A DNA stretch of 64,000 bases from Thermus caldilimi (GCF_004684245.1 NZ_CP038452.1:1-64000), one strand, 5' to 3'. Counted from the first letter of the stretch, positions 8,774-17,907 are shown. Made by a program: numbers and translations. The notes: generated by a model not told the origin, from the sequence alone.

Positions 8774-8785
8774 AAGGATGATCCT

Positions 8786-10102
8786 ATGGACTACACGCCC
8801 CATACCGAGGAAGAGATCCAGGCCATGCTGGAACGGGTGGGGGCCGGAAGCCTCGAGGACCTCTACCGGCACCTGCCCAAGGAGGTTTTAAACCCCGAGA
8901 TTTCCCTGCCTGAGCCCCTGCCGGAGTGGGCGGTGCTGGAGGAGCTCAAGCGGCTTGCAGGGAAAAACAAACCGGCCTTCAAGGCCTTTTTGGGGGGTGG
9001 GGTTCGTAGCCACCACACCCCGCCCGTGGTCCAGGCCCTGGCGAGCCGGGGCGAGTTTTTGACCGCCTACACCCCCTACCAGCCGGAGGTGAGCCAGGGG
9101 GTTCTGCAGGCCACCTTTGAGTACCAGACCATGGTGGCGGAGCTTGCGGGCCTCGAGGTGGCCAACGCCTCCTTGTACGACGGGGCCACTGCCCTGGCGG
9201 AGGGGGTTCTGCTGGCCTTGAGGGAAACGGGGAGGATGCGGGTTCTGGTTTCCCAAGGGGTACACCCGGAGTACCGGGAGGTGCTTAGGAGCTATTTGGA
9301 GGCGGTGGGGGTGGAGCTCATCACCCTGCCCCTGGAGGGGGGGCGCACCCCCTCGGGGGAGGTGCCCGAGAGGGTGGGGGCGGTGGTGGCGCAGAACCCC
9401 AACTTCCTGGGGGCCCTGGAGGACCTCGCCCCTTTGGCGGAGGCCGCCCACCGGGTGGGGGCGCTTTTCGTGGCGGTGGCCGACCCCCTTTCCCTGGGGG
9501 TTCTGGAACCTCCCGGGGCCTATGGGGCGGACATCGCTGTGGGGGATGGCCAGACTCTGGGCCTGCCCATGGGGTTTGGCGGGCCCCACTTCGGCTACCT
9601 GGCCACCAAGAAGGCCTTCGTGCGCCAGATCCCCGGGCGGCTGGTCTCGGAAACGGTGGACGCGGAGGGCAAGCGGGGTTTCATCCTTACCCTCCAGGCC
9701 CGGGAGCAGTACATTCGCCGGGCCAAGGCCAAGAGCAACATCACCACCAACGCCCAGCTCACCGCCCTCATGGGGGCCATGTACCTGGCGGCCTTGGGGC
9801 CAGAGGGGCTTAAGGAGGTGGCCCTGAAAAGCGTGGCCATGGCCCACCGCCTTTGGGAGCTTCTTCTGGAGATCCCAGGGGTGGAGCCCTTTACCCCAGA
9901 GCCCTTCTTTAATGAATTTGTTCTCAGGCTTCCCCAAAAACCCCAAGCGGTGCGGGAAGCCTTGGCGGCACGGGGCTTCCACGCCGCCACGCCGGTGCCC
10001 GGGGAGTACGGGGAGAACCTGGCCCTCTTCGCCACCACGGAGCTCCACCGGGAGGAGGACCTTTTGGCCCTACGAGCGGCCATGCGGGAGGTGTTGGCAT
10101 GA
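8786..10102 (+). CDS. gcvPA: Glycine dehydrogenase (decarboxylating) subunit 1
   Basis: A 438-residue N-terminal half of the split P protein. With GcvPB it forms the PLP enzyme that decarboxylates glycine and loads the aminomethyl group onto GcvH. The sequence begins [15 protein letters not shown] and contains [31 protein letters not shown] and a fold-type I core, but no PLP lysine of its own, as expected for subunit 1. The open frame extends upstream to 8696, but the extra residues overlap the hairpin cluster and are not family-like. AAGGATG precedes the chosen ATG. Confidence 0.95.
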   Translation: MDYTPHTEEEIQAMLERVGAGSLEDLYRHLPKEVLNPEISLPEPLPEWAVLEELKRLAGKNKPAFKAFLGGGVRSHHTPPVVQALASRGEFLTAYTPYQPEVSQGVLQATFEYQTMVAELAGLEVANASLYDGATALAEGVLLALRETGRMRVLVSQGVHPEYREVLRSYLEAVGVELITLPLEGGRTPSGEVPERVGAVVAQNPNFLGALEDLAPLAEAAHRVGALFVAVADPLSLGVLEPPGAYGADIAVGDGQTLGLPMGFGGPHFGYLATKKAFVRQIPGRLVSETVDAEGKRGFILTLQAREQYIRRAKAKSNITTNAQLTALMGAMYLAALGPEGLKEVALKSVAMAHRLWELLLEIPGVEPFTPEPFFNEFVLRLPQKPQAVREALAARGFHAATPVPGEYGENLALFATTELHREEDLLALRAAMREVLA

Positions 10103-11523
10103 GCTATCCCCTGATCTTTGAGCGAAGCCGCCCGGGAAGGCGGGGCTTAAGGCTGGTGCAGGAGGTTCCCGAGGCCACCCGCTACATCCCGGAGCAGTTC
10201 CTGCGCAAGGACCCACCCCGGTTGCCCGAGGTGGACGAGCTCACCCTGGTGCGCCACTACACGGGGCTTTCCCGCCGCCAGGTGGGGGTGGATACCACCT
10301 TCTACCCCTTGGGGAGCTGCACCATGAAGTACAACCCCAAGCTCCACGAGGAGGCGGTGCGGCTTTTCGCCGACCTGCACCCCTACCAGGACCCCAAGAC
10401 CGTTCAGGGGGCTTTGGCGCTCATGTGGCAGCTTGCGGAGTACCTGAAGGCCCTCACGGGCATGGATGCCATCACCCTGGAGCCCGCCGCCGGGGCCCAC
10501 GGGGAGCTCACCGGGATCCTCATCATCCGCGCCTACCACGAGGACCGGGGGGAGGGGAAGCAGAGGCGGCTGGTTTTGGTCCCGGATTCCGCCCACGGCT
10601 CCAACCCCGCCACCGCCAGCATGGCGGGGTACCAGGTGAAGGAGGTTCCTTCCGGGGCGGATGGGGAGGTGGACCTTGAGGCCCTGAAACGGGAGCTTGG
10701 TCCCCACGTGGCCGCCATCATGCTCACCAACCCCAACACCCTGGGCCTTTTTGAGCGGCGCATCCTGGAGATCTCCCGCCTGGCCAAGGAGGCCGGGGTG
10801 CAGCTTTACTACGACGGGGCCAACCTGAACGCCATCCTGGGTTGGGCCCGTCCGGGGGACATGGGCTTTGACGTGGTCCACCTGAACCTGCACAAGACCT
10901 TCACCGTGCCCCACGGGGGCGGGGGGCCGGGCTCGGGGCCGGTGGGGGTGAAGGCCCACCTGGCCCCCTACCTGCCCGTGCCCACGGTGGAGCGGGGGGA
11001 GGAGGGTTTTTACCTAAGCTTTGACCGCCCCAAGAGCATCGGCCGGGTGCGAAGCTTTTACGGGAATTTCCTGGCCCTGGTGCGGGCCTGGGCCTACATC
11101 CGCACCCTGGGGTTAGAGGGCCTCAAGAAGGCCGCGGCCCTCTCCGTCCTCAACGCCCGCTACCTCAAGGAACTCCTCAAGGAGAAGGGCTACCGGGTGC
11201 CCTACGAGGGCCCTTGCATGCACGAGTTCGTGGCCCAGCCCCCCCAGGGCTTCCGCGCCTTGGACATCGCCAAGGGCCTTTTGGAGCTGGGCTTCCACCC
11301 ACCCACGGTCTACTTCCCCCTGATCGTAAAGGAGGCCCTTATGGTGGAGCCCACGGAAACGGAGAGCAAGGAGACCCTCGAGGCCTTCGCCGAGGCCATG
11401 GGGGAGCTTTTGCAAAAGCCCAAGGAGTGGCTGGAAGGAGCCCCCTACACCACCCCGGTGCGGCGGCTGGACGAGGTGCGGGCCAACAAGTACCCCAAGC
11501 TCACCTACTTTGACCAGGTGTAA
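10099..11523 (+). CDS. gcvPB: Glycine dehydrogenase (decarboxylating) subunit 2
   Basis: A 474-residue C-terminal half of the split P protein carrying the PLP lysine, Lys266 in [18 protein letters not shown]. Other family blocks are [26 protein letters not shown] and [15 protein letters not shown]. It overlaps gcvPA by four bases (ATGA), consistent with equimolar synthesis. It is the last gene of the gcv unit; the lipoamide dehydrogenase L protein is not in the window. Confidence 0.96.
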   Translation: MSYPLIFERSRPGRRGLRLVQEVPEATRYIPEQFLRKDPPRLPEVDELTLVRHYTGLSRRQVGVDTTFYPLGSCTMKYNPKLHEEAVRLFADLHPYQDPKTVQGALALMWQLAEYLKALTGMDAITLEPAAGAHGELTGILIIRAYHEDRGEGKQRRLVLVPDSAHGSNPATASMAGYQVKEVPSGADGEVDLEALKRELGPHVAAIMLTNPNTLGLFERRILEISRLAKEAGVQLYYDGANLNAILGWARPGDMGFDVVHLNLHKTFTVPHGGGGPGSGPVGVKAHLAPYLPVPTVERGEEGFYLSFDRPKSIGRVRSFYGNFLALVRAWAYIRTLGLEGLKKAAALSVLNARYLKELLKEKGYRVPYEGPCMHEFVAQPPQGFRALDIAKGLLELGFHPPTVYFPLIVKEALMVEPTETESKETLEAFAEAMGELLQKPKEWLEGAPYTTPVRRLDEVRANKYPKLTYFDQV

Positions 11524-11530
11524 GGGAAAA

Positions 11531-11557
11531 GGGGGAGGGATGCGAGGCCCCTCCCCC
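11531..11557 (-). terminator. Terminator hairpin between gcvPB and the rhodanese gene
   Basis: A 9-bp stem GGGGGAGGG/CCCTCCCCC closes a 9-base loop. Read on the minus strand it is followed by TTTTCCCTTA, so it mainly terminates the psr-rhodanese transcript. On the plus strand only a weak pyrimidine stretch follows, though it may also stop gcv transcription. Confidence 0.7.
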
Positions 11558-11571
11558 TCCTCAGGTTCCTC

Positions 11572-12012
11572 CTACTTTTCCACCGGCAGGTTGGCCCCGG
11601 TCCAGGCCTTGTACCCGCCCAGGATGCTCTTCACGTTGTACCCCTGGCCCTTTAGGAAGAGCAAAGCCATGGCTCCCCGGTGCCCGATGCCGCAGTAGAC
11701 GATGATGGGCTTGCCCTTGGGGATCTCCCCCAGGCGCTTAGGCAGGTCGCGAATGGGGATGTTGACGGCTCCGGGGATCCGGCCATCCTTGAACTCCGCA
11801 GGCTCCCGCACGTCCAGGATGAAGACATCCAGGGTGTCCATCATCTGCTTGGCTGCCGCGGGCTGGATGCCGTAGAAGTCCGCGGGCAGGGTGGAGAGGA
11901 AGTTCCCCACCTCCCGCACCGTGAGGGCGGAGAAGGTGGCCGTGGTGGCCTGCGCCAGCACCGGAAGGACCAACAAGAGGCCTAACCAAGCGAGCTTCTT
12001 CATGCCTTTCAT
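11572..12012 (-). CDS. Exported single-domain rhodanese-like protein
   Basis: A 146-residue protein with a signal peptide (KKLAWLGLLLVLPVLAQA, cleavage expected near residue 22) and one rhodanese domain. The active-site loop is VYCGIGHR with Cys107, preceded by FILDVREPAEFKDGRIPGAVNIP. Rhodaneses move sulfane sulfur through a cysteine persulfide. Placed 37 bases after psrC in the same direction, it probably handles thiosulfate or polysulfide sulfur outside the membrane for PsrABC. AAAGGAGG six bases upstream supports the first ATG over a second Met three codons later. A short hairpin TAGGGGC-TGGT-GCCCCTA lies between psrC and this gene. Confidence 0.88.
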   Translation of the reverse strand: MKGMKKLAWLGLLLVLPVLAQATTATFSALTVREVGNFLSTLPADFYGIQPAAAKQMMDTLDVFILDVREPAEFKDGRIPGAVNIPIRDLPKRLGEIPKGKPIIVYCGIGHRGAMALLFLKGQGYNVKSILGGYKAWTGANLPVEK

Positions 12013-12049
12013 CCCACACCTCCTTTGCGTTCCCTAGGGGCACCAGCCC

Positions 12050-12811
12050 CTAAAGGCCAAGACCTTGCCACTGGCCCACCAGTACCCATAGGGCCCTAAG
12101 CCCCGCCGCCCCCAGGAGGGCAGCCCAGGGAGCGAACCGATCCCGCCAGAAGACCCCCAGGCCCAGAAGGAGGAAGAGGACATAGAGGGCACCCACCTCC
12201 TCCCAAAGGTGCCCCCGGGCCTCCGGGGAGAGGGTGAGGGGGTAGAGGAGGGTCAAGAGGAGGGAAGCCCCTCCCAGGAGGCGCAAGGGGTAAAGGGCCC
12301 ACCCGCTTCGGAGGAGGGCCGCCAGGCCCAGGGCCAGCACCAGGGCGGTGAGGGGAAAGAGCCCGGCCAGAAGGGCGTTCCAGAGAGGTCGGTTCCCATT
12401 CGCCGCCAGGGCCATCCCGGGATAGGCGAGGGCCACCAGGCTGAAGAGGAGGAGGGCCCACGCTAGGGCTTTCTGGGGCCCTTTCCTGAGGTAGAGGAGT
12501 CCGGAAGTGAGGAAGGCCAGGGCCAGCCCCCAGGCTCCCCACCATATGGGGCTTTCTGGGCGGAAGGAGAGGAAGAGCCAGACGTGGGTGAAGCGGAAGC
12601 GGGCCGGGGATTCCGCCCAGAGGACGAAGAGGTCCAGGGCGATGAAGACCAGGGCAAGGAGGGTGTAGCGCCGGGCCTCCTCATGCCCCTTGAGGTGGAG
12701 AAGGGCGGCGAGAAGGGCCATGCCCCCTGCCAGCCCCACCAGCACGAAGTGGAGGGCGTTGCTCCAGTGCCAGAACTCTCCAGCGTTGGGAAGGCCGTAG
12801 AACTCAGTCAT
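12050..12811 (-). CDS. psrC: Polysulfide reductase membrane subunit PsrC (NrfD family)
   Basis: A 253-residue integral membrane protein with about eight hydrophobic helices and the NrfD/PsrC opening WHWSNALHFVLVGLAGGMALLA. It anchors PsrAB to the membrane and binds menaquinol, passing electrons to the Fe-S subunit. The length equals what I recall for T. thermophilus PsrC. It overlaps psrB by eight bases. Menaquinone for it would come from the futalosine route encoded elsewhere in this window. Confidence 0.93.
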   Translation of the reverse strand: MTEFYGLPNAGEFWHWSNALHFVLVGLAGGMALLAALLHLKGHEEARRYTLLALVFIALDLFVLWAESPARFRFTHVWLFLSFRPESPIWWGAWGLALAFLTSGLLYLRKGPQKALAWALLLFSLVALAYPGMALAANGNRPLWNALLAGLFPLTALVLALGLAALLRSGWALYPLRLLGGASLLLTLLYPLTLSPEARGHLWEEVGALYVLFLLLGLGVFWRDRFAPWAALLGAAGLRALWVLVGQWQGLGL

Positions 12812-13394
12812 GGCGCACCTCGCTTTCCCGGGTGAGCCCCTTCTTGGACGGGGCGTTGAGGTAGAAGAGCTTGGGCTTTGTGCCTAGCTCGGGCCGGAGC
12901 ACGTCCACCCGCCCCGCTTCCCGCAGGGCCCGGGACACGGGGCTTTCCGGGTCGTCCAGGTCCCCAAAGGTGCGGCAGTAGGTGGGGCAGGTTTCCACGC
13001 AGGCGGGTACCTGGCCCTTTTCCACCCGGTGGGCGCAGAAGGTGCACTTGCTCACGTAACCCGCCGGGTGGAGGTAGCGGGCGTCGTAAGGGCAGGCGGC
13101 GATGCAGGCCCCACAGGCGATGCACTTTTTCGGGTCCACCAGCACCAGCCCATCCTTGGTCTGGTAGCTGGCCCCGGTGGGGCAGACGGGCACGCAGGGC
13201 GGGTTTTCGCAGTGCAGGCACTGCTCGGGGCGGAACTCCACCACCAAATCTGGATAGGTGCCCATCTCCCGCTCCCGGATCCAGAGGTTGAAGACCCCTG
13301 GGGGCACCTGGTTTTCCATCTTGCAGGCCACGGCGCAGGCGGCGCAGCCCACGCAGAGGCTAAGGTCTATGGCCATGGCGTAGCGGGGCATCAC
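12804..13394 (-). CDS. psrB: Polysulfide reductase four-cluster Fe-S subunit PsrB
   Basis: A 196-residue electron-transfer subunit. Sixteen cluster cysteines fall in four groups: CVGCAACAVAC, CLHCENPPCVPVC, CIACGACIAAC and CTFC followed by CVETC, matching four [4Fe-4S] clusters. It relays electrons from PsrC to the molybdenum subunit. Two consecutive Met codons allow either start; the first overlaps the psrA stop. It lies in the tightly coupled chain psrD-psrA-psrB-psrC. Confidence 0.95.
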   Translation of the reverse strand: MMPRYAMAIDLSLCVGCAACAVACKMENQVPPGVFNLWIREREMGTYPDLVVEFRPEQCLHCENPPCVPVCPTGASYQTKDGLVLVDPKKCIACGACIAACPYDARYLHPAGYVSKCTFCAHRVEKGQVPACVETCPTYCRTFGDLDDPESPVSRALREAGRVDVLRPELGTKPKLFYLNAPSKKGLTRESEVRHD

Positions 13395-15688
13395 ACCCTC
13401 CTTTCGTCAAAGGGCCGTTTGGCCAGCGAGGTCAGGGCGGGCAGCTTTGGCTTCTCGGCCTTTTCTGGCTTGACGAAGTTCACCCTTAGGCCCGCTCCAC
13501 CCGAAATGGGGTCCAGCTTGTAGCGGGTCTGCAGGTAGCTGTCGGAGGCCCCCCGCCCGTGGGCGACCTTCATGAGGGGGGCTTTGTGGCCGAAGCCGTG
13601 GACGAGGTAGACGCAGTCCTTGCGTATCCGTTCCGTGGCCTTCACCCGCACCGGGCCTTCCTTGACCCCGTCCTGGTTCACCAGCCTCACGTAGTCCCCG
13701 TTTTTCAGGCCCAGCTTCTTGGCCTCCTCGCGGTGGATCCAGACCTCGTTTTCTGGGTCCATCTCCATGAGGACCCAGTTGTTCTGGGTGCGGGCGAAGG
13801 TGTGCACGGGGCTTCTGCCGTAGAGGAGGCGGTAATACCCCTCAGGGGGCTCCTCCGGAGGGGTGAAGACGGGCAGGGGGAAGTGCCCCGCCTCCTTGAA
13901 GGCCTGGCAGTAGAGCTCGATCTTCCCCGAGGGGGTGCCGAAGGGGAGCCGGCCCTCCTTCTCCCAGTCCTCCAGCCAGGGTTTGCCCTTCTGCACCAGG
14001 GTGCCCATGCCCTTCAGGGTTTCCAGGTCAAAGCCGATGCTCTGCAGGCGGGTGTCCAGGTACTCCTCGATGGTCTGCCAGGGGAAGAACTCCCCCAGGC
14101 CCAGGCGGAGGCCCAGCTCCCGGGCGATCCACCAGCCGGGCTTGGTGTCAAAGAGAGGGTCGTGGGCGGGAACCCGAAGCTGGATGAAGGGGGTCTTGTG
14201 GGCCACAGCCACCAGGTCGTCGTAGCGTTCCAGGTAGGTGGCCTCGGGCAGGATCACGTCGGCCCACATCACGTGTTCTTGGGGAAGCACGTCGATGGCC
14301 ACGTAGAGGTCCAGGTTCTTGAGGGCCTCCTTGGTGCGGGGCACGTTGGGGATGGAGTGGAAGAGGTTGATCCCGTAGGCGATGAGCCCCCGGATGGGGT
14401 AGGGTTCCCCGGTGATCATGGGCTCGATGAGCTCCTGGATGGCGGTGGTGCGGGCGAAGAACTTCCCCTTGTCGGCCCGGGGTTTAAACCCTTCGGGTTC
14501 ATGATCGCCTCCCGCTGGGCCCGAGCAACCCCCTGCCGCCGGCTCCAGGGGGAGGGGCGGGGTGGGGTACTTCTCCAGGTAGGGGCTTTGGGCGATGTAG
14601 AACCCGCCCGGCCGCCCGTAGTTCCCCAGGAGGACGTTCACGTAGTAGAGGGCCATCATCCGGTAGGTGTCGTCCCCGTACCAGACGGTGTGCCGGGTAG
14701 GGGGGAGGACCGCCTTGGGCTTGTGGGCCGCCATCTCCCGGGCCACCTGGCGGATGGTTTCCGCGGGGATTTCCGTGTGCTTTTCCGCCCACTCGGGGGT
14801 GAGGTCCTTCACGTGGCTCTTGAGCTCTTCAAAGCCCGTGGTGTACCTCTCCACATACTCTTTGTCGTAAAGGTTCTCGTAAATAAGCACGTGGATCCAG
14901 GCGAGGAGCAAGGCGGTGTCCGTGCCCGGCTTGATGGGAAGCCAGCGGTGGGCCTTGGCCGCGGCGGTGGAGTGCCGGGGGTCCACCACCACCAGCTTGG
15001 CCCCGTTCTTCATGGCTAGGGAGAAGTCCTGGAGCTGGGTGTTGTGGGTATCCTCCCCGATGTGGTGGCCGATGAGGACGATGTAGCGGGCGTTTTCCCA
15101 GTCGATGGGCTCGTGCCCGCCGATGGGGCGGCCGAAGATCCACTGGGAAGCCACCTCCCGGGGAGCGGTGCAGATGGAGACCGAGGGCTTGGCGGCGTTG
15201 GGGCTACCCCAGGCGGCGGGAAGGAAGTCCACGAACCAGGAGTCCCCGGTGCCGTGGCCGAAGAAGGCGATGGCCTCCGGGCCGTACTTCTCCTTGATCT
15301 CCAGCATCTTTTTGGCCACGTAGTCCAAGGCTTCCTCCCAGGTGGCCACCCGGTACTTGCCCTCGCCCCGCTCACTCCCTTCCACCCGGATCAGGGGCCG
15401 CTTCAAGCGGTCGGGGTCGTAGGTGGTCTGGGGCATGCCCTGGCCCCGGGGGCAGAGGCGGCCCCGGCTTTTGGGGTTGGCCTCGTAGCCCTCCACCTTG
15501 TAGACCCGGTTGCCCACCGCGTGGGTCACGATGCCGCAGCGCCAGAAGCACCCTTCGCAGATCTGGTAGACCGTCTTGACCTCCCGGTTGTACCAGGGGG
15601 TCGGCGCCGCCTTGGCGGGGGCGCTGCCCCTCAAGGCCAGGGCCCCCGCTCCTAGGGCGCTAAGCTTCAGAAACTCCCGTCTTTGCAT
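13391..15688 (-). CDS. psrA: Polysulfide/thiosulfate reductase catalytic subunit PsrA
   Basis: A 765-residue molybdopterin oxidoreductase. The N-terminus has a twin-arginine signal (MQRREFLKLSALGAGALAL), so the folded enzyme is exported by Tat. Cys44, Cys47, Cys51 and Cys79 form the [4Fe-4S] site. Cys173 in PSVSICTAP is the expected molybdenum ligand, the same residue number as I recall from the T. thermophilus structure. The MGD-binding C-terminal part includes MEMDPENEVWIHREEA and YLVHGFGHKAPLM. It reduces polysulfide, or possibly thiosulfate or tetrathionate, on the outer face using menaquinol. Confidence 0.95.
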   Translation of the reverse strand: MQRREFLKLSALGAGALALRGSAPAKAAPTPWYNREVKTVYQICEGCFWRCGIVTHAVGNRVYKVEGYEANPKSRGRLCPRGQGMPQTTYDPDRLKRPLIRVEGSERGEGKYRVATWEEALDYVAKKMLEIKEKYGPEAIAFFGHGTGDSWFVDFLPAAWGSPNAAKPSVSICTAPREVASQWIFGRPIGGHEPIDWENARYIVLIGHHIGEDTHNTQLQDFSLAMKNGAKLVVVDPRHSTAAAKAHRWLPIKPGTDTALLLAWIHVLIYENLYDKEYVERYTTGFEELKSHVKDLTPEWAEKHTEIPAETIRQVAREMAAHKPKAVLPPTRHTVWYGDDTYRMMALYYVNVLLGNYGRPGGFYIAQSPYLEKYPTPPLPLEPAAGGCSGPAGGDHEPEGFKPRADKGKFFARTTAIQELIEPMITGEPYPIRGLIAYGINLFHSIPNVPRTKEALKNLDLYVAIDVLPQEHVMWADVILPEATYLERYDDLVAVAHKTPFIQLRVPAHDPLFDTKPGWWIARELGLRLGLGEFFPWQTIEEYLDTRLQSIGFDLETLKGMGTLVQKGKPWLEDWEKEGRLPFGTPSGKIELYCQAFKEAGHFPLPVFTPPEEPPEGYYRLLYGRSPVHTFARTQNNWVLMEMDPENEVWIHREEAKKLGLKNGDYVRLVNQDGVKEGPVRVKATERIRKDCVYLVHGFGHKAPLMKVAHGRGASDSYLQTRYKLDPISGGAGLRVNFVKPEKAEKPKLPALTSLAKRPFDERRV

Positions 15689-16187
15689 GGATGGCCTCCT
15701 CCAGTAGGTCCACCAGGGCGGCGTAGAACCTGGTGGGGTCGTGGGTCTTCACCGCTTGCCCGAATCGCCTGAGCCATGGGGAGAGGAACTCCTGCACCAA
15801 CCGCTTGGCCAGGTCGGGGCGCTTGGGGCTCAGGAAAGCGATGGCCTCCCCTACCGCCGTCAGGTGGTCGGGGAGGTCGCGCCAGGATTCCCGCACCTCG
15901 AGGCCCCCCTCCCGGTAAATCTCCAGGAGGCGGTGGTACGAGGGGCCAAAAAGCTCCCCGTCCAGGGCGTAGCTGGCGTAAGGGGGGGCGGGGAGGCCCT
16001 CAGGATGGGTGACGAAGAGGGCGGTGTAGGCAGACTGGAGCTCGCCCTGCGGCACCCGCGGCAGGGCCACGGGGTGGCCGGTGAGCTCTTCCAAGGCCTC
16101 CTCGAGGGTACCCGCGGCCAGCTCCCGGAAGAGGGCTTCGCCCGGTGGGGCGAAAAGGCTTGCGGTAACCCAGCCCAGGAGTTCCAT
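15660..16187 (-). CDS. TorD/NarJ-type maturation chaperone for PsrA
   Basis: A 175-residue mostly helical protein of the TorD/DmsD/NarJ type. It has a central FVTHPEGLPAPPYASYALDGEL-like segment (the family's Y..lF...... PP..S motif) and SWRDLPDHLTAVGEAIAFL. These chaperones hold the apoenzyme and guard its Tat signal until the molybdenum cofactor is inserted. It is the first gene of the psr unit and overlaps psrA by 29 bases. AGGAGGTGCGC precedes the ATG. The promoter and a candidate regulator site lie upstream. Confidence 0.82.
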   Translation of the reverse strand: MELLGWVTASLFAPPGEALFRELAAGTLEEALEELTGHPVALPRVPQGELQSAYTALFVTHPEGLPAPPYASYALDGELFGPSYHRLLEIYREGGLEVRESWRDLPDHLTAVGEAIAFLSPKRPDLAKRLVQEFLSPWLRRFGQAVKTHDPTRFYAALVDLLEEAIHAKTGVSEA

Positions 16188-16205
16188 TGCGCACCTCCTG
16201 GTTCC

Positions 16206-16233
16206 AGGGTAGAGCTTGCCCTCTCTTTCACAA
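16206..16233 (-). promoter_or_regulatory. Promoter of the psr operon
   Basis: On the minus strand TTGTGA (16233-16228) and TACCCT (16211-16206) are 16 bases apart, with a predicted transcript start near 16199 and a short leader containing the ribosome binding site. The -35 is imperfect, which fits activation by a regulator bound further upstream. Confidence 0.55.
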
Positions 16234-16284
16234 GACAGAAGGGTTTACCGTTTCCCGTCGGAAGGGATCCTAAGGCAAATGTCC

Positions 16285-16300
16285 TTGGGAAAGATGTCCC
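16285..16300 (-). promoter_or_regulatory. Candidate NarL-type regulator site upstream of psr
   Basis: The minus strand reads GGGACATCTTTCCCAA. The core GGGACATCTTTCCC is an imperfect palindrome (GGGA-N6-TCCC), centred about 93 bases before the predicted psr start. Two closely related copies lie before the kinase gene (17924-17940) and before the pentaheme cytochrome gene (20541-20554). It resembles the GGGAC-type boxes of DosR/NreC-like regulators. Binding is inferred. Confidence 0.55.
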
Positions 16301-16342
16301 GAGTCCCCACCAGGAGCCTCCCTTGCCTCGGAGGGGAGGCCG

Positions 16343-16939
16343 TCAGGCCAGGCCGTGCTCCCGGGCCCAGCGCACCAAATCCGGCGTGTCCATAAGGCCC
16401 AGCTTGTTCATGGCCCGTCCCTTGTAGGTGGAGGCGGTCTTTACGGAGACCCCCAACCGCTCGGCCACCTGGGAGAGGGAGTAGCCCTGGGCCAGGAGGG
16501 CTACTACCGCCTTCTCCCTTTCCGAAAGGACCTCGGGCCCCAGGGTGGCCTGGCCCGCTAGGAGGGCTTCGGTGAGGCTCGGGTGCAGGTAGCGGAGGCC
16601 CTTTCCCAGGCGGTCCAGGGCCTCGAGGAGCTCCTGGTCCAGGGCGTGCTTGGGCAGGTACCCCTTGGCCCCGAACTGGAAGGCCCGGGCCACGTAGGCG
16701 GGCTCGTCGTGCATGGAGACCACCAGCACCTTGCCCCGCTGGGCAAGGCCCGGCAGGGCGGAAAGACCCCCCATGCCGGGCAGGTTCAGGTCCAAAAGGA
16801 CCGCTTCGGCCTCCCAGGGAGCGGCCAGGGCCTCCTCGGCGGTGGCGAACTCCGCCACCACCTGGTGGCCCCCTTCCTCCAGAAGGAGCCTCAAACCCTT
16901 CCGCACCAGGTGGTGGTCCTCCACCAGCACCACCCTCAT
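16343..16939 (-). CDS. NarL/FixJ-family response regulator
   Basis: A 198-residue regulator. The receiver (1-115) has VLVEDHHLVRKG, phospho-acceptor Asp50 in VLLDLNLPGMGG, and Lys in GYLPKHAL. The LuxR-type helix-turn-helix (about 135-195) has LSEREKAVVALLAQGYSLSQ and GVSVKTASTYKGRAMNKLGL. It overlaps the kinase gene by four bases. Its location beside psr and the shared GGGACAT element suggest it controls sulfur or anaerobic respiration genes. The input signal is unknown. Confidence 0.9.
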   Translation of the reverse strand: MRVVLVEDHHLVRKGLRLLLEEGGHQVVAEFATAEEALAAPWEAEAVLLDLNLPGMGGLSALPGLAQRGKVLVVSMHDEPAYVARAFQFGAKGYLPKHALDQELLEALDRLGKGLRYLHPSLTEALLAGQATLGPEVLSEREKAVVALLAQGYSLSQVAERLGVSVKTASTYKGRAMNKLGLMDTPDLVRWAREHGLA

Positions 16940-17901
16940 AGGGGCACCCCGAACTCCACCCGCGTGCCCTGGCCGGGGGCGCTATGCACGGCGAAACTTC
17001 CCCCTAGGCTTTGGATGCGCTCCTGCATGCCCAGGAAGCCCACGGAGGCCGGGGTCTTCTCCGGGTCGAAGCCTACCCCGTCGTCTTCCACCACCCCGAA
17101 GAGCCGGTCCCCCTCGGGCCAGAGGCGCACCCGAACCCGCTGGGCCCGGGCGTGGCGCAGGACGTTGGTGAGGGCTTCCTGCACCACCCGGAAGAGGGCC
17201 ACCTCCTTCTCTTTGGGAAGGGATGGTACCTCCAGGTGGGCCTCCACCTGGAGGCCGTTTTTAGCGAAGGCTTCCAGGTAACGTTTTAGGGCTTCCTCCA
17301 GGCCCAGGTCGTCCAGGAGGGGCATGCGGAGCTCCCGGGAAAGCCGCCGCACCTCCTCCAGGGCCTCCGCCACCCGCGTGCGGGCCTCGGCGAGCTTCTC
17401 GGGGCGCTTCTCCGCCACCTTCAAGGTGAGGAGGGCGGCGGTGAGGAGGCTTCCCACCCCGTCGTGGAGCTCCCGGCCCACCCGGCGCCTTTCCTCCTCT
17501 TGGGTGGTGAGGAGTCTTCCCGCCAGCTCCATCCCCGGGCGCTTCAGGGCCAGGAGGAGGAGGGCAGGCAGGGCCTCGGGGGCCTTCTGGCCCTCCTCCA
17601 GGCTCAGGACCACCACCGCCAGGGTCCGCTCTCCCAGGCGCACGGGCAGGGCCACAAGGGTGCCCTCCTCCACCCGCTCCCCCCGCTTCAGGGCCTCCTC
17701 CGCCAGGGCACGGGATCGGGCCACCAGAGGGCAGGTGGTGCGGCAAGCCTGCATCTGGAAGAGGCTAAGGCCCTCGCCCACCCAGTAGGCCTCGCCGCAG
17801 CGGATGACCCCCGCCTCCTCCAGGGCGGCCAGGGCTCGGCGGAACACCTCCTGCCGTCCCCGGGCACCCACCAAGGCCTCGGCCAGACCCACGCAGTCCA
17901 C
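16936..17901 (-). CDS. Cytoplasmic GAF-type sensor histidine kinase (HisKA_3)
   Basis: A 321-residue kinase without membrane helices. A GAF-like input domain (1-135) holds Cys3, Cys35, Cys53 and Cys57, the last two in QACRTTCPL, which could ligate an Fe-S cluster or heme or sense redox as in NreB/DosS-type kinases. The dimerisation domain is HisKA_3 with ERRRVGRELHDGVGSLL, and the ATPase has EALTNVLRHARA and GFLGMQERIQSLGG. The only in-frame start after the upstream stop is GTG. TAGGCT ends six bases before it, indicating a leaderless transcript. The role is inferred from context and the shared promoter motif. Confidence 0.85.
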   Translation of the reverse strand: MDCVGLAEALVGARGRQEVFRRALAALEEAGVIRCGEAYWVGEGLSLFQMQACRTTCPLVARSRALAEEALKRGERVEEGTLVALPVRLGERTLAVVVLSLEEGQKAPEALPALLLLALKRPGMELAGRLLTTQEEERRRVGRELHDGVGSLLTAALLTLKVAEKRPEKLAEARTRVAEALEEVRRLSRELRMPLLDDLGLEEALKRYLEAFAKNGLQVEAHLEVPSLPKEKEVALFRVVQEALTNVLRHARAQRVRVRLWPEGDRLFGVVEDDGVGFDPEKTPASVGFLGMQERIQSLGGSFAVHSAPGQGTRVEFGVPL

Positions 17902-17907
17902 AGCACC

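Noticed and set aside
8669-8785. Glycine riboswitch in the gcvH-gcvPA spacer
   Set aside because: The conserved glycine-aptamer cores are absent; only hairpins and a terminator-like stem can be supported.
13559-15019. 486-residue plus-strand open frame inside psrA
   Set aside because: Shadow frame; psrA on the minus strand has the Tat signal, Fe-S cysteines and Mo ligand.
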